DNA of 64,000 nt from JBARDN01 sp963755705 (GCA_963755705.1 CAVWKW010000001.1:1674001-1738000); one strand, 5' to 3'. Positions 35,776 to 44,336 are shown, counted from the first letter of the stretch. Notes: a model not told the origin generated them from the letters alone. A program made the numbers and translations.

Positions 35776-37092
35776 GTGGCGACTCGTATTTCTGACCGCG
35801 CCCAGATGCTGACCGCTGCCGAAGCGGCGAGTGCCCTGGGCGTTAAGCTTGGGACTTTGTATGCGTATGTGAGCCGCGGATGGCTCAAGAGCTATCGTCG
35901 GCGAATCGGGCGTCAGGCGCTCTACCGCCGCGGCGATATCGAGGCGCTGCGCGGTGTTATCGTTCCCGAACGCGGGCGCAGGGGACGCGCGCTTCCCGAC
36001 GCGTCGTCGTGGGTCACGGTCGCGCAGCCGAAAAATTCCGAATCGACGGCGCCCGGCGTAATCGTCGCCGAGTCGGGAGTAAGCTCGATTATCGACGGCC
36101 AACTCGCGTATCGCGGCTATCCGATCCAGGAAATCGTCGAGCACGCCTGCTACGAGGAAGTCTGCCTGCTCCTGTGGAATGGCGAACGGCCGTCGCCCGA
36201 TGAGATTGCCGCGCTCCGCGCCGAAATCGCGGGAGCGGGGATGGCGACCGAAGTCGCGGCCGCGATCGAGACCGTCGGCCCCGACTCGCCGCCGCTGCTG
36301 CGGATGGCCGCGATGCTGCCGGCGCTGGCGGCGTGGGATCGCCGGCAGGCGCCACGCGCGCGAATCGACCGCGCCAAATTGATCGTCAGCCAACTGCCGC
36401 TCGCGCTCGGGACTCATGCGATCGGAGGACCGGCCAACGGCACCGGGATGGCGGCGCGGCTGCTGCTCGCGGTCGCCGGAAGTTCCGCGCCGGAGTGGGA
36501 GGTGGCCGCGCTCGATCGCGTGCTGGTGGCGTGCGCCGAGCACGAGCTCAACGCCTCGACCTTTGCGGCGCGGGTGGTCGCGAGCACCGGCGCGGATCTG
36601 TTCGCGTCGGTGCTGGCCGCGCTGTGCTCGCTCTCGGGTCCGATTCATGGCGGAGCTTGCGACCGGATCGAAGAGATGTTCGCGCAGATTGGCGGCGGGA
36701 TGAAGATCGCGGATTGCCTCGACGCGATCGCGCGGGAGCATCGCCTGCCCCCTGGCTTCGGCCATGCGATCTACTCCGCCGGTGATCCTCGGGCGGCGCT
36801 CCTCAGAACGCACGCCGAGACTCTCGCGCGGCGCAAGGGACGCAAGCTCTTTGAAGCCGCGCTCAAGATCGAAGAGGCGGTGTGGAAACGCGATCGCCTG
36901 CGCCCGAATCTGGATTTTTATCTGACGGTATCGACCCGGATGCTCGGGTTCCCGCGCGGCATCCCCGCGGCGATTTTCGGAATCGGCCGCGCAGCAGGAT
37001 GGATCGCGCACGCGCTCGAGCAATACGCGGACAACCGCCTGATCCGTCCGCGCATGCGCTACCGCGGCGCCCCGCAACGCCACTGGATTTGA
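35776..37092 (+). CDS. Citrate synthase-family protein with N-terminal HTH
   Basis: 438 aa. Residues about 8-58 form a MerR/excisionase-type helix-turn-helix (MLTAAEAASALGVKLGTLYAYVSRGWLKSYRR, then LYRRGDIEALRG). The rest is a citrate synthase fold: GVSSIIDGQLAYRGYPIQEI, the catalytic His in ACAEHELNASTFAARVVASTGAD, GPIHGGACDRIEEM and the Asp in NLDFYLTV. All three catalytic residues are retained, so it is probably active as citrate or 2-methylcitrate synthase; the HTH could make it a DNA-binding or regulatory form. The start is GTG. Its last 38 bases recur at 38274. Confidence 0.88.
   Translation: MATRISDRAQMLTAAEAASALGVKLGTLYAYVSRGWLKSYRRRIGRQALYRRGDIEALRGVIVPERGRRGRALPDASSWVTVAQPKNSESTAPGVIVAESGVSSIIDGQLAYRGYPIQEIVEHACYEEVCLLLWNGERPSPDEIAALRAEIAGAGMATEVAAAIETVGPDSPPLLRMAAMLPALAAWDRRQAPRARIDRAKLIVSQLPLALGTHAIGGPANGTGMAARLLLAVAGSSAPEWEVAALDRVLVACAEHELNASTFAARVVASTGADLFASVLAALCSLSGPIHGGACDRIEEMFAQIGGGMKIADCLDAIAREHRLPPGFGHAIYSAGDPRAALLRTHAETLARRKGRKLFEAALKIEEAVWKRDRLRPNLDFYLTVSTRMLGFPRGIPAAIFGIGRAAGWIAHALEQYADNRLIRPRMRYRGAPQRHWI
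37055..37092 (+). repeat. 38-bp direct repeat, left copy (3' end of citrate synthase gene)
   Basis: Runs from TGCGCTACCGCGG to CACTGGATTTGA, the stop codon. The right copy at 38274-38311 matches 37 of 38 positions (C versus T at one site). Together they bracket a 1.2-kb segment. Confidence 0.9.
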
Positions 37093-37292
37093 ACCGTGGT
37101 AACGGGTCAGTCTGAGAATTGACGGCAGACTGGAGGTGTCATTCCTGGCGCGCGCGAGCAATCCCGAGCGAGAGGGTACAGCATGGGGCGTGGACTCCGA
37201 GCATGGCCGCTCCGGGATTCCTCGCCCAGGGCTCGGAATGACGATTGAGGGCATGGCTGAGGCTACGATACTCATGCACCTCGCCCGCATCC

Positions 37293-37321
37293 GTCATTTC
37301 GACCGAAGGGAGAAATCCCGA
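37293..37321 (+). repeat. Dispersed 29-bp repeat, copy B
   Basis: GTCATTTCGACCGAAGGG then AGAAATCCCGA. One mismatch to copy A at 26474; inside the segment bracketed by the 38-bp repeats. Confidence 0.8.
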
Positions 37322-37413
37322 GGCGTACATGCTCGACGCCATCACCACATGCGGAGGCCCTTCGCTCGAGATTTCCTTCGGCGTGCTCAGGATAAGCTCT
37401 CGCGTGGCAGCCG

Positions 37414-37441
37414 GAGCCTGCCCTGAGCTTGCCGAAGGGCG
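37414..37441 (+). repeat. Dispersed CCCTGAGC...GCCGAAGGG repeat, copy B
   Basis: GAGCCTGCCCTGAGC followed by TT and GCCGAAGGGCG. Same element as at 26563, spacer differing by one base. Confidence 0.65.
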
Positions 37442-37473
37442 CGGGAATGACACTCAGAGCGCGGTAACTGAAC

Positions 37474-38244
37474 ATGACCGCTGAAATACTTGAAATACTA
37501 AAGAGGCTCGACTTCGAGCGCCGAAGTACCGATGAAGCCTCGCTGCAAGGTGACGTTGTAAGAGAAAGTTCTCTCGACGGTTCGGAGTGCCTTATCGTTT
37601 ACTCACATTGCGCCACAACCCGAGAGGTCGATGAAGTCATCCGTAAAGAAATCTCACTTGCCCAGGAGCGCAAATACATCCTGGAGTGGAAAGTCTATGA
37701 CCATGACACTCCGTTAGACTTGAAAGACCACCTCCTGGCCGCCGGCTTCGAGCCAGCGCCGATAGAAAGCTTGATGGTGCTGCCGGTCAAGGTAGAAACG
37801 TTACCTGCTTTCGCAGCTCCCGCGTATGACCTCAAACATATCGATGACTCAGCAGGTCTGGACGACGTAGCCGCTATATCTCGCGAAATAGGCCGAACAA
37901 ACGTCGATGACGAGAAAAGGCGACTAGCGCTAACGCTCCGGGACGTCCCCGACCAAATGAGCGTTTATGTCGCTTATATCGATGGCGAGGCCGTCGCTTG
38001 CGGAAGAATCCACTTCAAAGAGAATAGCCAATTCGCCGAACTTTGCGGTGGCCGAACCAAAACAACCCGCCGAAACCGGGGTCTCTATACCGGTCTCGTC
38101 GCTGCGCGCTTAAAGGAAGCCCTCGAAAGAAACCGCAAATACATCGTGGTGGACGCTCTCCCCGCTTCGGAGCCCATCCTCCGAAAGAGGGGTTTCCAAT
38201 TTGTGACCCACACTCAACCGTATGTGTACCGACCTCGCTCATAG
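37474..38244 (+). CDS. GNAT-like acetyltransferase in a repeat-bracketed segment
   Basis: 256 aa. The C-terminal GNAT domain shows VYVAYIDGEAVACGRIHF, ELCGGRTKTTRRNRGLYTGLVAARLKEALERN (R-N-R-G-L-Y, an acetyl-CoA-binding loop variant) and YIVVDALPASEPILRKRGFQFV. The N-terminal half is a second, weaker GNAT-like lobe. Base and codon use are clearly less GC-rich than in the neighbours, and the gene is bracketed by the 38-bp direct repeat, both signs of acquisition by transfer. Substrate unknown. Confidence 0.82.
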   Translation: MTAEILEILKRLDFERRSTDEASLQGDVVRESSLDGSECLIVYSHCATTREVDEVIRKEISLAQERKYILEWKVYDHDTPLDLKDHLLAAGFEPAPIESLMVLPVKVETLPAFAAPAYDLKHIDDSAGLDDVAAISREIGRTNVDDEKRRLALTLRDVPDQMSVYVAYIDGEAVACGRIHFKENSQFAELCGGRTKTTRRNRGLYTGLVAARLKEALERNRKYIVVDALPASEPILRKRGFQFVTHTQPYVYRPRS

Positions 38245-38273
38245 GGGCCGTATCCACAACTACTGTCAGATAT

Positions 38274-38311
38274 TGCGCTACCGCGGCGCCCCGCAACGTC
38301 ACTGGATTTGA
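38274..38311 (+). repeat. 38-bp direct repeat, right copy
   Basis: Second copy of the citrate synthase 3' end, including its stop codon, in non-coding sequence 30 bp after the GNAT stop. The stretch just after it (TTCGTGTCTTCGTGTC) is a short tandem. Confidence 0.9.
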
Positions 38312-38424
38312 GTCTCCATATTCTTCGTGTCTTCGTGTCTTGGTGGCCGGCTGAAGATTTGTTTTTCCGGATTCGCCTTTGACGCCACGCCCGATGAAGT
38401 CGTATTGATTGGGCGAGGCACGCA

Positions 38425-39447
38425 ATGCAAGCGATCGCGAAAACGCGCGCCGCGTTCGGCGCCGATATCGTCGAGCTGCCGAGACCGCATCCGGGCGAAC
38501 ACCAGCTTCTGGTCCGAATCGCCGCGTGCGGAATCTGCGGCTCCGATCTGCATCTCTATGAATGGGAACTCGGCGCCGACCGGATGGTCGGCAAGATGCC
38601 GTTCGTGATGGGGCACGAACCCGCGGGCGAAGTGGTCGAGGTCGGCCGTGGCGTGACCGGCTTCAAGCCGGGCGACCGGGTCGCGCTCGATCCGTTCGGG
38701 CATTGCGCCAAATGCGGCCCGTGTAGGGCGGGGCGCTTCCATCTGTGCGCCGCACCGACGACGTTGTCGGGTGCGTTCGCCGATTACACGATCGCGCCAG
38801 TGGGTAACGCGCACCTGGTACCGGCCTCGATGGACTTCGAGACCGCGGCGCTGCTCGAACCGTTCGGGACCGGACTGCACGCGGTAGAGTTGTCGTCGCT
38901 TCGGGCCGGTGACAGCGCGGTCGTCGAAGGGCCGGGTCCGATTGGGCTGTCGGTCGCGCTTTCGGCGCGCGCGCTCGGCGTGAGCTCGATCGTGATCACC
39001 GGGCTCACCGCCGACGCGGGACGCCTGGAGCTCGCGCGCTCGATGGGCTTCGCGACGGTATGCGCGAGCGATCGCGATTGGATCGAGCAGGCGCGCGCGA
39101 AGCTGCCCGAGGGTGGCGCCGACGCGCTGTTCGACGCGTCGGGCGCGATCGATTCGCCGCGCGAGCTGCTGCGCCGCGGCGGCGAATTCGTCGAGGTCGG
39201 ATGGCCCGCGCGCGACCTCTCTTCGGCCGATCTGCGCGGGATGTTCTTTCACGGCATCACCTGGATCAACTCGCGCATCCGGACGCCCGAAACCTGGCGC
39301 CGCGCGATTGCGATGGTCTCGTCCGGGCAGATCGCGCTGCTGCCGATGGTGACGCATCGCTACGAACTCTCGCACGGTATCGAGGCCTTCGAGCTGCTGC
39401 GCGCGCGTCAGGGCGTGAAGGCATTGATCATCCCGCACGGGCAATAA
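38425..39447 (+). CDS. Zinc-dependent medium-chain alcohol dehydrogenase
   Basis: 340 aa MDR enzyme. The catalytic zinc ligands are Cys in ACGICGSDLHLYE and the His/Glu in MGHEPAGEVVEVG; the structural zinc site is CAKCGPCRAGRFHLC. The cofactor domain has VVEGPGPIGLSVALSARALG, a GxGxxG nucleotide loop. Resembles sorbitol or threonine dehydrogenase-type enzymes. It is followed 44 bp later by the amidohydrolase gene on the same strand, so a shared degradative pathway is plausible. Confidence 0.92.
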   Translation: MQAIAKTRAAFGADIVELPRPHPGEHQLLVRIAACGICGSDLHLYEWELGADRMVGKMPFVMGHEPAGEVVEVGRGVTGFKPGDRVALDPFGHCAKCGPCRAGRFHLCAAPTTLSGAFADYTIAPVGNAHLVPASMDFETAALLEPFGTGLHAVELSSLRAGDSAVVEGPGPIGLSVALSARALGVSSIVITGLTADAGRLELARSMGFATVCASDRDWIEQARAKLPEGGADALFDASGAIDSPRELLRRGGEFVEVGWPARDLSSADLRGMFFHGITWINSRIRTPETWRRAIAMVSSGQIALLPMVTHRYELSHGIEAFELLRARQGVKALIIPHGQ

Positions 39448-39491
39448 TCTCGGGACGGACGAAGTCAGAACGAGAGCAAGGGAGCAATCTT

Positions 39492-40610
39492 ATGAAAGAC
39501 GGATTTAAAATCGTCGATGCTGATACGCATCTGATGGAACCCGATTTCGTATTCGAGAAATACATCGACACGCGCTATAAATCCGAAGCGCCGAAGATGG
39601 GGATCGCGGCGCAATCGGGCAGGCGCACGTTCCTGGTCGAGGGCGAGCCCTTCACGCGCGAGAAGGGCAAGTATCCGATGGCGGCGCCCGGCTTCCTCGA
39701 GGCGGTGCGCAAGGCGATGAAGCGCTTCGAGCGCGCCGCGAAGACCGGGTTCAGCGCCGACAGCAGAATTATCGACATGGACGAGAACGGCGTCGATGTG
39801 CAGATCATTTATCCGACCGCGGCGGGCCAGATGCTCGGGCGCGAGTTCCACGATCCCAAACTGCTCGCCGCATGCTGCCGCGCCTACAATGATTGGAGCG
39901 CGGACTTCTGCTCGCGCGACGCCAAGCGCCTGCGCTGGGCTGCGATCCTGCCGATGCAGGACGTCGAAGAATCGATTAAGGAGGCGCATCGCGCGGCAGG
40001 GAAGGGAGCGGTCAGCTTTTACGTGCGGCCCAATCCGGTGCGCGGCCGCACGCTGTTTCACGACGACTATCTGCCGCTGTGGGCCGAGGTCGAGAAGCTG
40101 AGTCTTCCGATTTCCACGCATGACTCCGCGTCGGCCTCGGTCGAGTCATTCGGCGATCGGATGGATACCCACGTCACCGGCCATATCCTGTCGCATCCGT
40201 TCGAGGCGATGGCCGCGATGGCGGGGCTTATCTGGTACGGAGTGATCGAAAAGTACCCGAAGCTGCGCGTGGTCCAGGTCGAGGCGGATGGCGGATGGGT
40301 TCCGTACTGGCTACAGCGGATGGAGCAGCATTGGGGCTTCAGCGGCAACTCGGAGCACGAGTATTTGAAGCGGCGTCCGACGGAATATTTCAAATCGAAT
40401 TTCTACGTCGCGTTTCGCGGCGACGAACCCACCATGAAGGCCGCGATCGACATAGTCGGCGACGACAATTTTCTGTGGGACACCGACTATCCGCATCCCG
40501 ACGGCACTTTTCCGTGGGGGCTCGGCGCAATCATGAAGCAGCCGATCTCCGACGCGAGCCGCCGCAAAATCCTATGGGACAACGCAGCCCGCGCCTTCAG
40601 TCTGAATTGA
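39492..40610 (+). CDS. ACMSD-like amidohydrolase (TIM-barrel metal hydrolase)
   Basis: 372 aa amidohydrolase-2 family protein. Metal-binding or catalytic residues are in the N-terminal VDADTHLMEPD, the central STHDSASAS and FGDRMDTHVTGHILSHPFEA, and the C-terminal DTDYPHPDGTFPW with the conserved Asp. Relatives decarboxylate aromatic acids or hydrolyse aryl substrates. The ATG at 39492 has GGAGCAA upstream. It probably acts with the alcohol dehydrogenase encoded just before, though the substrate is unknown. Confidence 0.9.
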   Translation: MKDGFKIVDADTHLMEPDFVFEKYIDTRYKSEAPKMGIAAQSGRRTFLVEGEPFTREKGKYPMAAPGFLEAVRKAMKRFERAAKTGFSADSRIIDMDENGVDVQIIYPTAAGQMLGREFHDPKLLAACCRAYNDWSADFCSRDAKRLRWAAILPMQDVEESIKEAHRAAGKGAVSFYVRPNPVRGRTLFHDDYLPLWAEVEKLSLPISTHDSASASVESFGDRMDTHVTGHILSHPFEAMAAMAGLIWYGVIEKYPKLRVVQVEADGGWVPYWLQRMEQHWGFSGNSEHEYLKRRPTEYFKSNFYVAFRGDEPTMKAAIDIVGDDNFLWDTDYPHPDGTFPWGLGAIMKQPISDASRRKILWDNAARAFSLN

Positions 40611-40658
40611 ATAGGCGGGAAGCAACGGGATTGCGGTCAATTCTGGCGGAGCGCTGAT

Positions 40659-40979
40659 ATGGCCAGCTTGCCGTGTCCGTACCTCAAAGGCGAGGTCGAA
40701 TGGACCGTCGAGCGGGAGCAGCACGTCGCGCGCCGGCATCCCGACCTTCTGCCACAGCATCGGGAACGGATAGGACAGACGATCGCTTATCCTGACCAAG
40801 TACGCCGCAGTGTGCGATTCCCGGCAGCACGGCTGTTCTCGCGGTGGTATTCTGACTTGCGGGGCGGCAAGAATGTGGTGGTTGTGGTGATGGATGGATC
40901 GGCCGGACGCCATTGGATCGTGACCGCGTATATTGCCCGCAGGCTCGCCGAGGGAGAAGTTGAATGGAAGCGAAGCTGA
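40659..40979 (+). CDS. Small PBECR/RelE-superfamily-like protein, candidate toxin (pair 2)
   Basis: 106 aa. The core HVARRHPDLL, RIGQTIAYPDQV, ARLFSRWYSDLRGGKNVVVVV and HWIVTAYIARR aligns with the protein at 5053-5367. Conserved His, the RL..R/W.YS..R.G segment and the VTAY strand suggest a small nuclease-like fold, an inference from pattern only. The last 16 bases overlap the DUF2283 gene. It is the second copy of the same two-gene arrangement, in a different genomic context, which points to a mobile or frequently transferred module. Confidence 0.65.
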   Translation: MASLPCPYLKGEVEWTVEREQHVARRHPDLLPQHRERIGQTIAYPDQVRRSVRFPAARLFSRWYSDLRGGKNVVVVVMDGSAGRHWIVTAYIARRLAEGEVEWKRS

Positions 40980-41203
40980 GCTTCAGATACGACAGGGAAG
41001 CGGACATCCTGCACATCGACAAGTGCGCTCCTTATGCGGACCAGGAGTCCGAGGAACTCGGAGACGAGGTGATAGCGCGGATCAATCCGAAAAACGGAGA
41101 GATCGAAAACCTCGAAGTACTTTTTTTCTCGACCCGCCTGCTTCGCGACGACCTCTTCGAACTTCCGGTCACCGCCGATCTGCGGCGTGTGATCGAAAAC
41201 TAA
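40964..41203 (+). CDS. DUF2283 protein, candidate antitoxin (pair 2)
   Basis: 79 aa DUF2283 member with the signature LSFRYDREADILHIDKC, then EVIARINPKNGEIENLEVLFFSTRLL. It resembles the pair 1 partner in fold and place but is divergent in sequence, so recent duplication is unlikely. It overlaps the upstream candidate toxin gene by 16 bp, indicating coupled translation. The acyl-CoA dehydrogenase gene begins 27 bp later. Confidence 0.8.
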   Translation: MEAKLSFRYDREADILHIDKCAPYADQESEELGDEVIARINPKNGEIENLEVLFFSTRLLRDDLFELPVTADLRRVIEN

Positions 41204-41230
41204 ATTCAAAAGCGCCCGCGAGACTCACCC

Positions 41231-42421
41231 TTGGATTTTGAATTTTCTCCTGAGCAGGAAGCCTTTCGGCGCGAGGTGCGCGCGTGGCTCGCGGCGAATC
41301 TGCCTGAAGAGCTCAAGATCGATGACGCGCAGGACGAGCGGATCGCGCCGAATCGAGCGATCTTCGAGCGCCGCCGCGCGTGGCAGAACCAGCTCTACAC
41401 CGCGGGCTACGCGGGACTGTCGTGGCCGCGCGAATTCGGCGGACGCGCGGCCACCGTGATCGAGCAGTTCATCTGGGACGACGAATATGACCGCGCGCGC
41501 GGTCCGGTAATGCCCGGGTACTTCGGGCTCAACATGTGCGGTCCCACCTTGATGCAGTGGGGCACCGACGCGCAGAAGAATCGATATCTGAAAAGAATTC
41601 TCGCCGCCGACGATATCTGGTGCCAGGGTTATTCCGAGCCGGGCGCAGGCTCGGACCTTGCCAACCTCTCGACGCGTGCCGTCGATCAGGGCGATTATTT
41701 TCTCCTTACCGGCCAGAAGGTCTGGACCTCGGGCGCGCAATACGCGGACCGGATGTTCCTGCTAGCGCGCACCGACCCCGACGCTCCCAAGCACAAGGGA
41801 ATCACCTACTTGCTGATGGACATGAAGAGCCCCGGCGTCGAGGTGCGTCCGCTGGTCACGATGAACGGGCACGCGCACTTCAACGAAGTCTTCTTCGAGA
41901 ACGTCCAGGTGCCCAAGGAAAATCTGGTCGGCAAGGTCAACGAGGGGTGGAAGATCGCGATGACCACACTCAGCTACGAGCGCGGTTTCGCCGGCGGCGG
42001 AGGGCATCGCGCACAGGTCGAGCGCTTGGCCGCACTTTCCAGGACCTTGCAGATAGAAGGACGCCCGGCGTCGGAGCAGGCGTGGGTTCGCCAGCGGCTG
42101 ACCGAACTGCTGATCGATTGCGAAGCCGCGAAATATGCCCGTCTGCGAACCCTCACGCGGATGCTAAAGGGACTGCCGCCGGGACCCGAAGGATCAATGC
42201 TCAAGTTATTCGGCTCTGAGCTGGGGGTGCGAATCGCGCGCTTCTCGACCGAGCTGCTCGGCGGTTACGGCCTGCTCGGAGATCCAACCGAAGTGGTGCC
42301 GGATGCGCCCCGATGGCAAAATCGCGTGCTCAGCTCACGCCAATACACGATCGCCGGCGGCACCAGCGAGATTCAGCGCAACATCATCGGCGAGCGCACG
42401 TTAGGACTGCCCAAGGGCTGA
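41231..42421 (+). CDS. Acyl-CoA dehydrogenase
   Basis: 396 aa FAD enzyme that introduces a double bond in acyl-CoA. The N-terminal helical domain begins DFEFSPEQEAFRREVRAWLAANLPEEL. The flavin-binding signature WCQGYSEPGAGSDLANL and the following ADRMFLLARTD, then FNEVFFENVQVP, and the C-terminal GGYGLLGDPT and YTIAGGTSEIQRNIIGER segment are all present. The start codon is TTG. Chain-length specificity cannot be read from the sequence. Confidence 0.93.
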   Translation: MDFEFSPEQEAFRREVRAWLAANLPEELKIDDAQDERIAPNRAIFERRRAWQNQLYTAGYAGLSWPREFGGRAATVIEQFIWDDEYDRARGPVMPGYFGLNMCGPTLMQWGTDAQKNRYLKRILAADDIWCQGYSEPGAGSDLANLSTRAVDQGDYFLLTGQKVWTSGAQYADRMFLLARTDPDAPKHKGITYLLMDMKSPGVEVRPLVTMNGHAHFNEVFFENVQVPKENLVGKVNEGWKIAMTTLSYERGFAGGGGHRAQVERLAALSRTLQIEGRPASEQAWVRQRLTELLIDCEAAKYARLRTLTRMLKGLPPGPEGSMLKLFGSELGVRIARFSTELLGGYGLLGDPTEVVPDAPRWQNRVLSSRQYTIAGGTSEIQRNIIGERTLGLPKG

Positions 42422-42577
42422 AGTCGGAAGGGAGTTCTCCACAGGGTGTTCGAAGCGTTTGCCTTATCTCTGCCTTCGATGCTTAGTTAGCGGGGCAATC
42501 GCGCAGTTCCGCTGCTCCAGTCCTTGTTTACGACGTCTTTGGGCCGATGTGCCTATGGGAGCGCCCGATTTCATTTC

Positions 42578-43372
42578 ATGACACAGAAAACGAACCCACA
42601 ACGGAAAACACTCGGTCCGGTCTCCAAGCTCGGTCTGCTCCTCGCCTTGATTGCGTTATGCGCGATCTCCGAACCTGCTTCGGCGCAAACCGGTGATGGT
42701 ACGGTCACCGTCGTGACCGGTGGCGTCTCGGTAGTCCATGCGGGAACGTCGAACCAGGCGGCCGTGGGCACCGCGGTTTTCGATGGCGACGAAGTCGACA
42801 CCGCCGCTGCTTCAAGCGCAACCATCACCTTGGCTGACAAGAGTACGCTCGAGATTGGAGAGCTTTCCAAGGTCAAGCTGGATATTCCGCACCGTGGCGC
42901 GGCCAACAGCACCGATCGGATCACGCTGCTGGCCGGCGTTCTCCGATCATACGTGGCGCATGCGGCCAGCGCCGGCGCGCCCACCTACGAAGTTCACACC
43001 CCCAACGCCGTCGCGGCGGCCCGCGGCACCAAGTACGACGTGTCGTACCAGGAAGGCGTCGATCGAAAACAATTCGAAGGATGCCATCGCTTCACCGACG
43101 TAGCCGTCTATGACGGCGTGGTTGACGTCGCGAACGTCTCCGCGCCTGGCAACACCGTCGAACTGCAACCCGGCTACAAATCGATTGTGCCGTGCGCCTT
43201 GCTGCCGACCGCCGCGGCCGCGATCGCCGCCGCCGCCGGCGGAGCGAGTAGCCTCGGCACTGCGGCAACCGCGGCCGGAGCGGCAGCGGCAGTCGGTGGC
43301 GGAGTGGTCGGAGGAGTCGCCGCGAGCGGCGGATTCAGCAGTTCGAACAAAAACGCCAGTCCCTCGCGCTGA
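42578..43372 (+). CDS. Secreted FecR-domain protein
   Basis: 264 aa from the ATG at 42578. A signal peptide (LGLLLALIALCAISEPASAQ) precedes a FecR domain: VTVVTGGVSVVHAG, VFDGDEVDTAAASSATITLADKSTLEIGELSKVKLD and TYEVHTPNAVAAARGTKYDVSYQ. The C-terminus is an Ala/Gly-rich stretch (about 210-260) that could be a membrane or surface anchor. No FecI sigma factor is adjacent, so it is not a FecI-FecR sensor; such stand-alone FecR proteins occur in many environmental bacteria. The start overlaps an AAAACGAACCCA motif. Confidence 0.85.
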   Translation: MTQKTNPQRKTLGPVSKLGLLLALIALCAISEPASAQTGDGTVTVVTGGVSVVHAGTSNQAAVGTAVFDGDEVDTAAASSATITLADKSTLEIGELSKVKLDIPHRGAANSTDRITLLAGVLRSYVAHAASAGAPTYEVHTPNAVAAARGTKYDVSYQEGVDRKQFEGCHRFTDVAVYDGVVDVANVSAPGNTVELQPGYKSIVPCALLPTAAAAIAAAAGGASSLGTAATAAGAAAAVGGGVVGGVAASGGFSSSNKNASPSR

Positions 43373-43453
43373 CGCGCTGACGGGAACTTCCGCGCGCGAA
43401 AAACTTCGCCCGCTCAGTTGACGATTCCGATCCTCCTGTGCGAAGAGGAATCA

Positions 43454-44329
43454 ATGTCCTCTGAAGCCACTGGATATTCTACGAATCAGCCCGAAATCGA
43501 ATCGATGCGCGAACGATTCGCCGCCGACGGCGTTGTCTGCATGCGCAACGTTCTGGACGACGCGGCGCTCGACTACGCGCGCGCCGCGTTCGACTGGAGC
43601 CTCGCCAATCCCGGCCGGGCCGCAAATCAATTTCAGGGCACCGCAGACGCGCCCGATCGCTTCTACCAGGATTTGCTTAATCCAAACGCGCTGACCGGCT
43701 ACCGCGAGATGCTGCTGCGGTCGCCGGCCGCCGATCTTGTCGGCGCGCTGTGGGGCTCACCCGACGTGTGGTTCCTATACGAACAGGTGTTTCTGAAAGA
43801 GGGCGGAGAGAGCCGGCGCACGCCGTGGCATCAGGATTCCTCCTACCTGCCGATCGAGGGAAATCAGATTGCGGTGATGTGGATCTCGTTTGATCCGGTT
43901 GCGCGTGAAGATTCGCTGGAGTTTGTCCGCGGCTCGCATCGCGGCGTGCTGTACGACGGTTCGAGATTCGATCCCGCCGACGATACCGCGCCGCTCTATG
44001 GTGGCGAGGCGATGCCCCGGCTGCCGAATATCGAGGGCGAGCGTTCGCGCTGGGATATAGTTTCGTTCGGGGTCGAGCCAGGCGACGTGGTCGTGTTTCA
44101 TCCTGCGATGCTGCACGGTGGAGCGCCGACGCATCGCGGAAAACGCCGCCGCACTTTGTCGCTGCGCTTTTTTGGCGACGACGCGAGATTCGTGCTGCGG
44201 CCAGGCTTGATGGTCGGGCAAAACGCCGAGGGCGAGCCGCGTTCGGTGTTCGAGGACATGTCGCGCAAGCTCGCGCCCGGCGCCCCATTCCGGCATCCCG
44301 CCTTCCTGAAGCTCCGTCCGCGCCAATAA
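43454..44329 (+). CDS. Phytanoyl-CoA dioxygenase-family (PhyH) protein
   Basis: 291 aa Fe(II)/2-oxoglutarate oxygenase. The iron ligands are the HxD of TPWHQDSSYLP and the distal His of FHPAMLHGGAP; the 2OG-binding Arg is in KRRRTLSLRFFGDD. The family hydroxylates fatty acyl-CoA or small metabolites. The ATG at 43454 follows GAAGAGGAA. Its end is separated from the convergent gatB by a bidirectional terminator hairpin. Confidence 0.88.
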   Translation: MSSEATGYSTNQPEIESMRERFAADGVVCMRNVLDDAALDYARAAFDWSLANPGRAANQFQGTADAPDRFYQDLLNPNALTGYREMLLRSPAADLVGALWGSPDVWFLYEQVFLKEGGESRRTPWHQDSSYLPIEGNQIAVMWISFDPVAREDSLEFVRGSHRGVLYDGSRFDPADDTAPLYGGEAMPRLPNIEGERSRWDIVSFGVEPGDVVVFHPAMLHGGAPTHRGKRRRTLSLRFFGDDARFVLRPGLMVGQNAEGEPRSVFEDMSRKLAPGAPFRHPAFLKLRPRQ

Positions 44330-44336
44330 CACCGCT

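Larger units (their letters stand above)
37093..37473. other. Gene-free segment with dispersed repeats
   Basis: 381 bp between the citrate synthase and GNAT genes. It carries the 29-bp repeat (37293-37321), an inverted GAGATTTCCTTCGGC partner (37368-37382) and the CCCTGAGC...GCCGAAGGG repeat (37414-37441). The first two can pair over ATTTC/GAAAT, suggesting a larger fold-back element. Confidence 0.7.

Noticed and set aside
35698..37290. 530 aa minus-strand open frame over the citrate synthase gene
   Set aside because: Antisense shadow of a clearly recognisable enzyme.
37093..37473. Possible CRISPR-like repeats
   Set aside because: The repeats are dispersed, imperfect and not regularly spaced; no cas gene is in the window.
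37474..38244. Integron cassette explanation for the GNAT segment
   Set aside because: No attC-like folded site or integrase was seen; the bracketing repeats match the citrate synthase gene end instead.
38299..39444. 381 aa minus-strand open frame over the alcohol dehydrogenase gene
   Set aside because: Antisense shadow with Arg-rich content and no domain.
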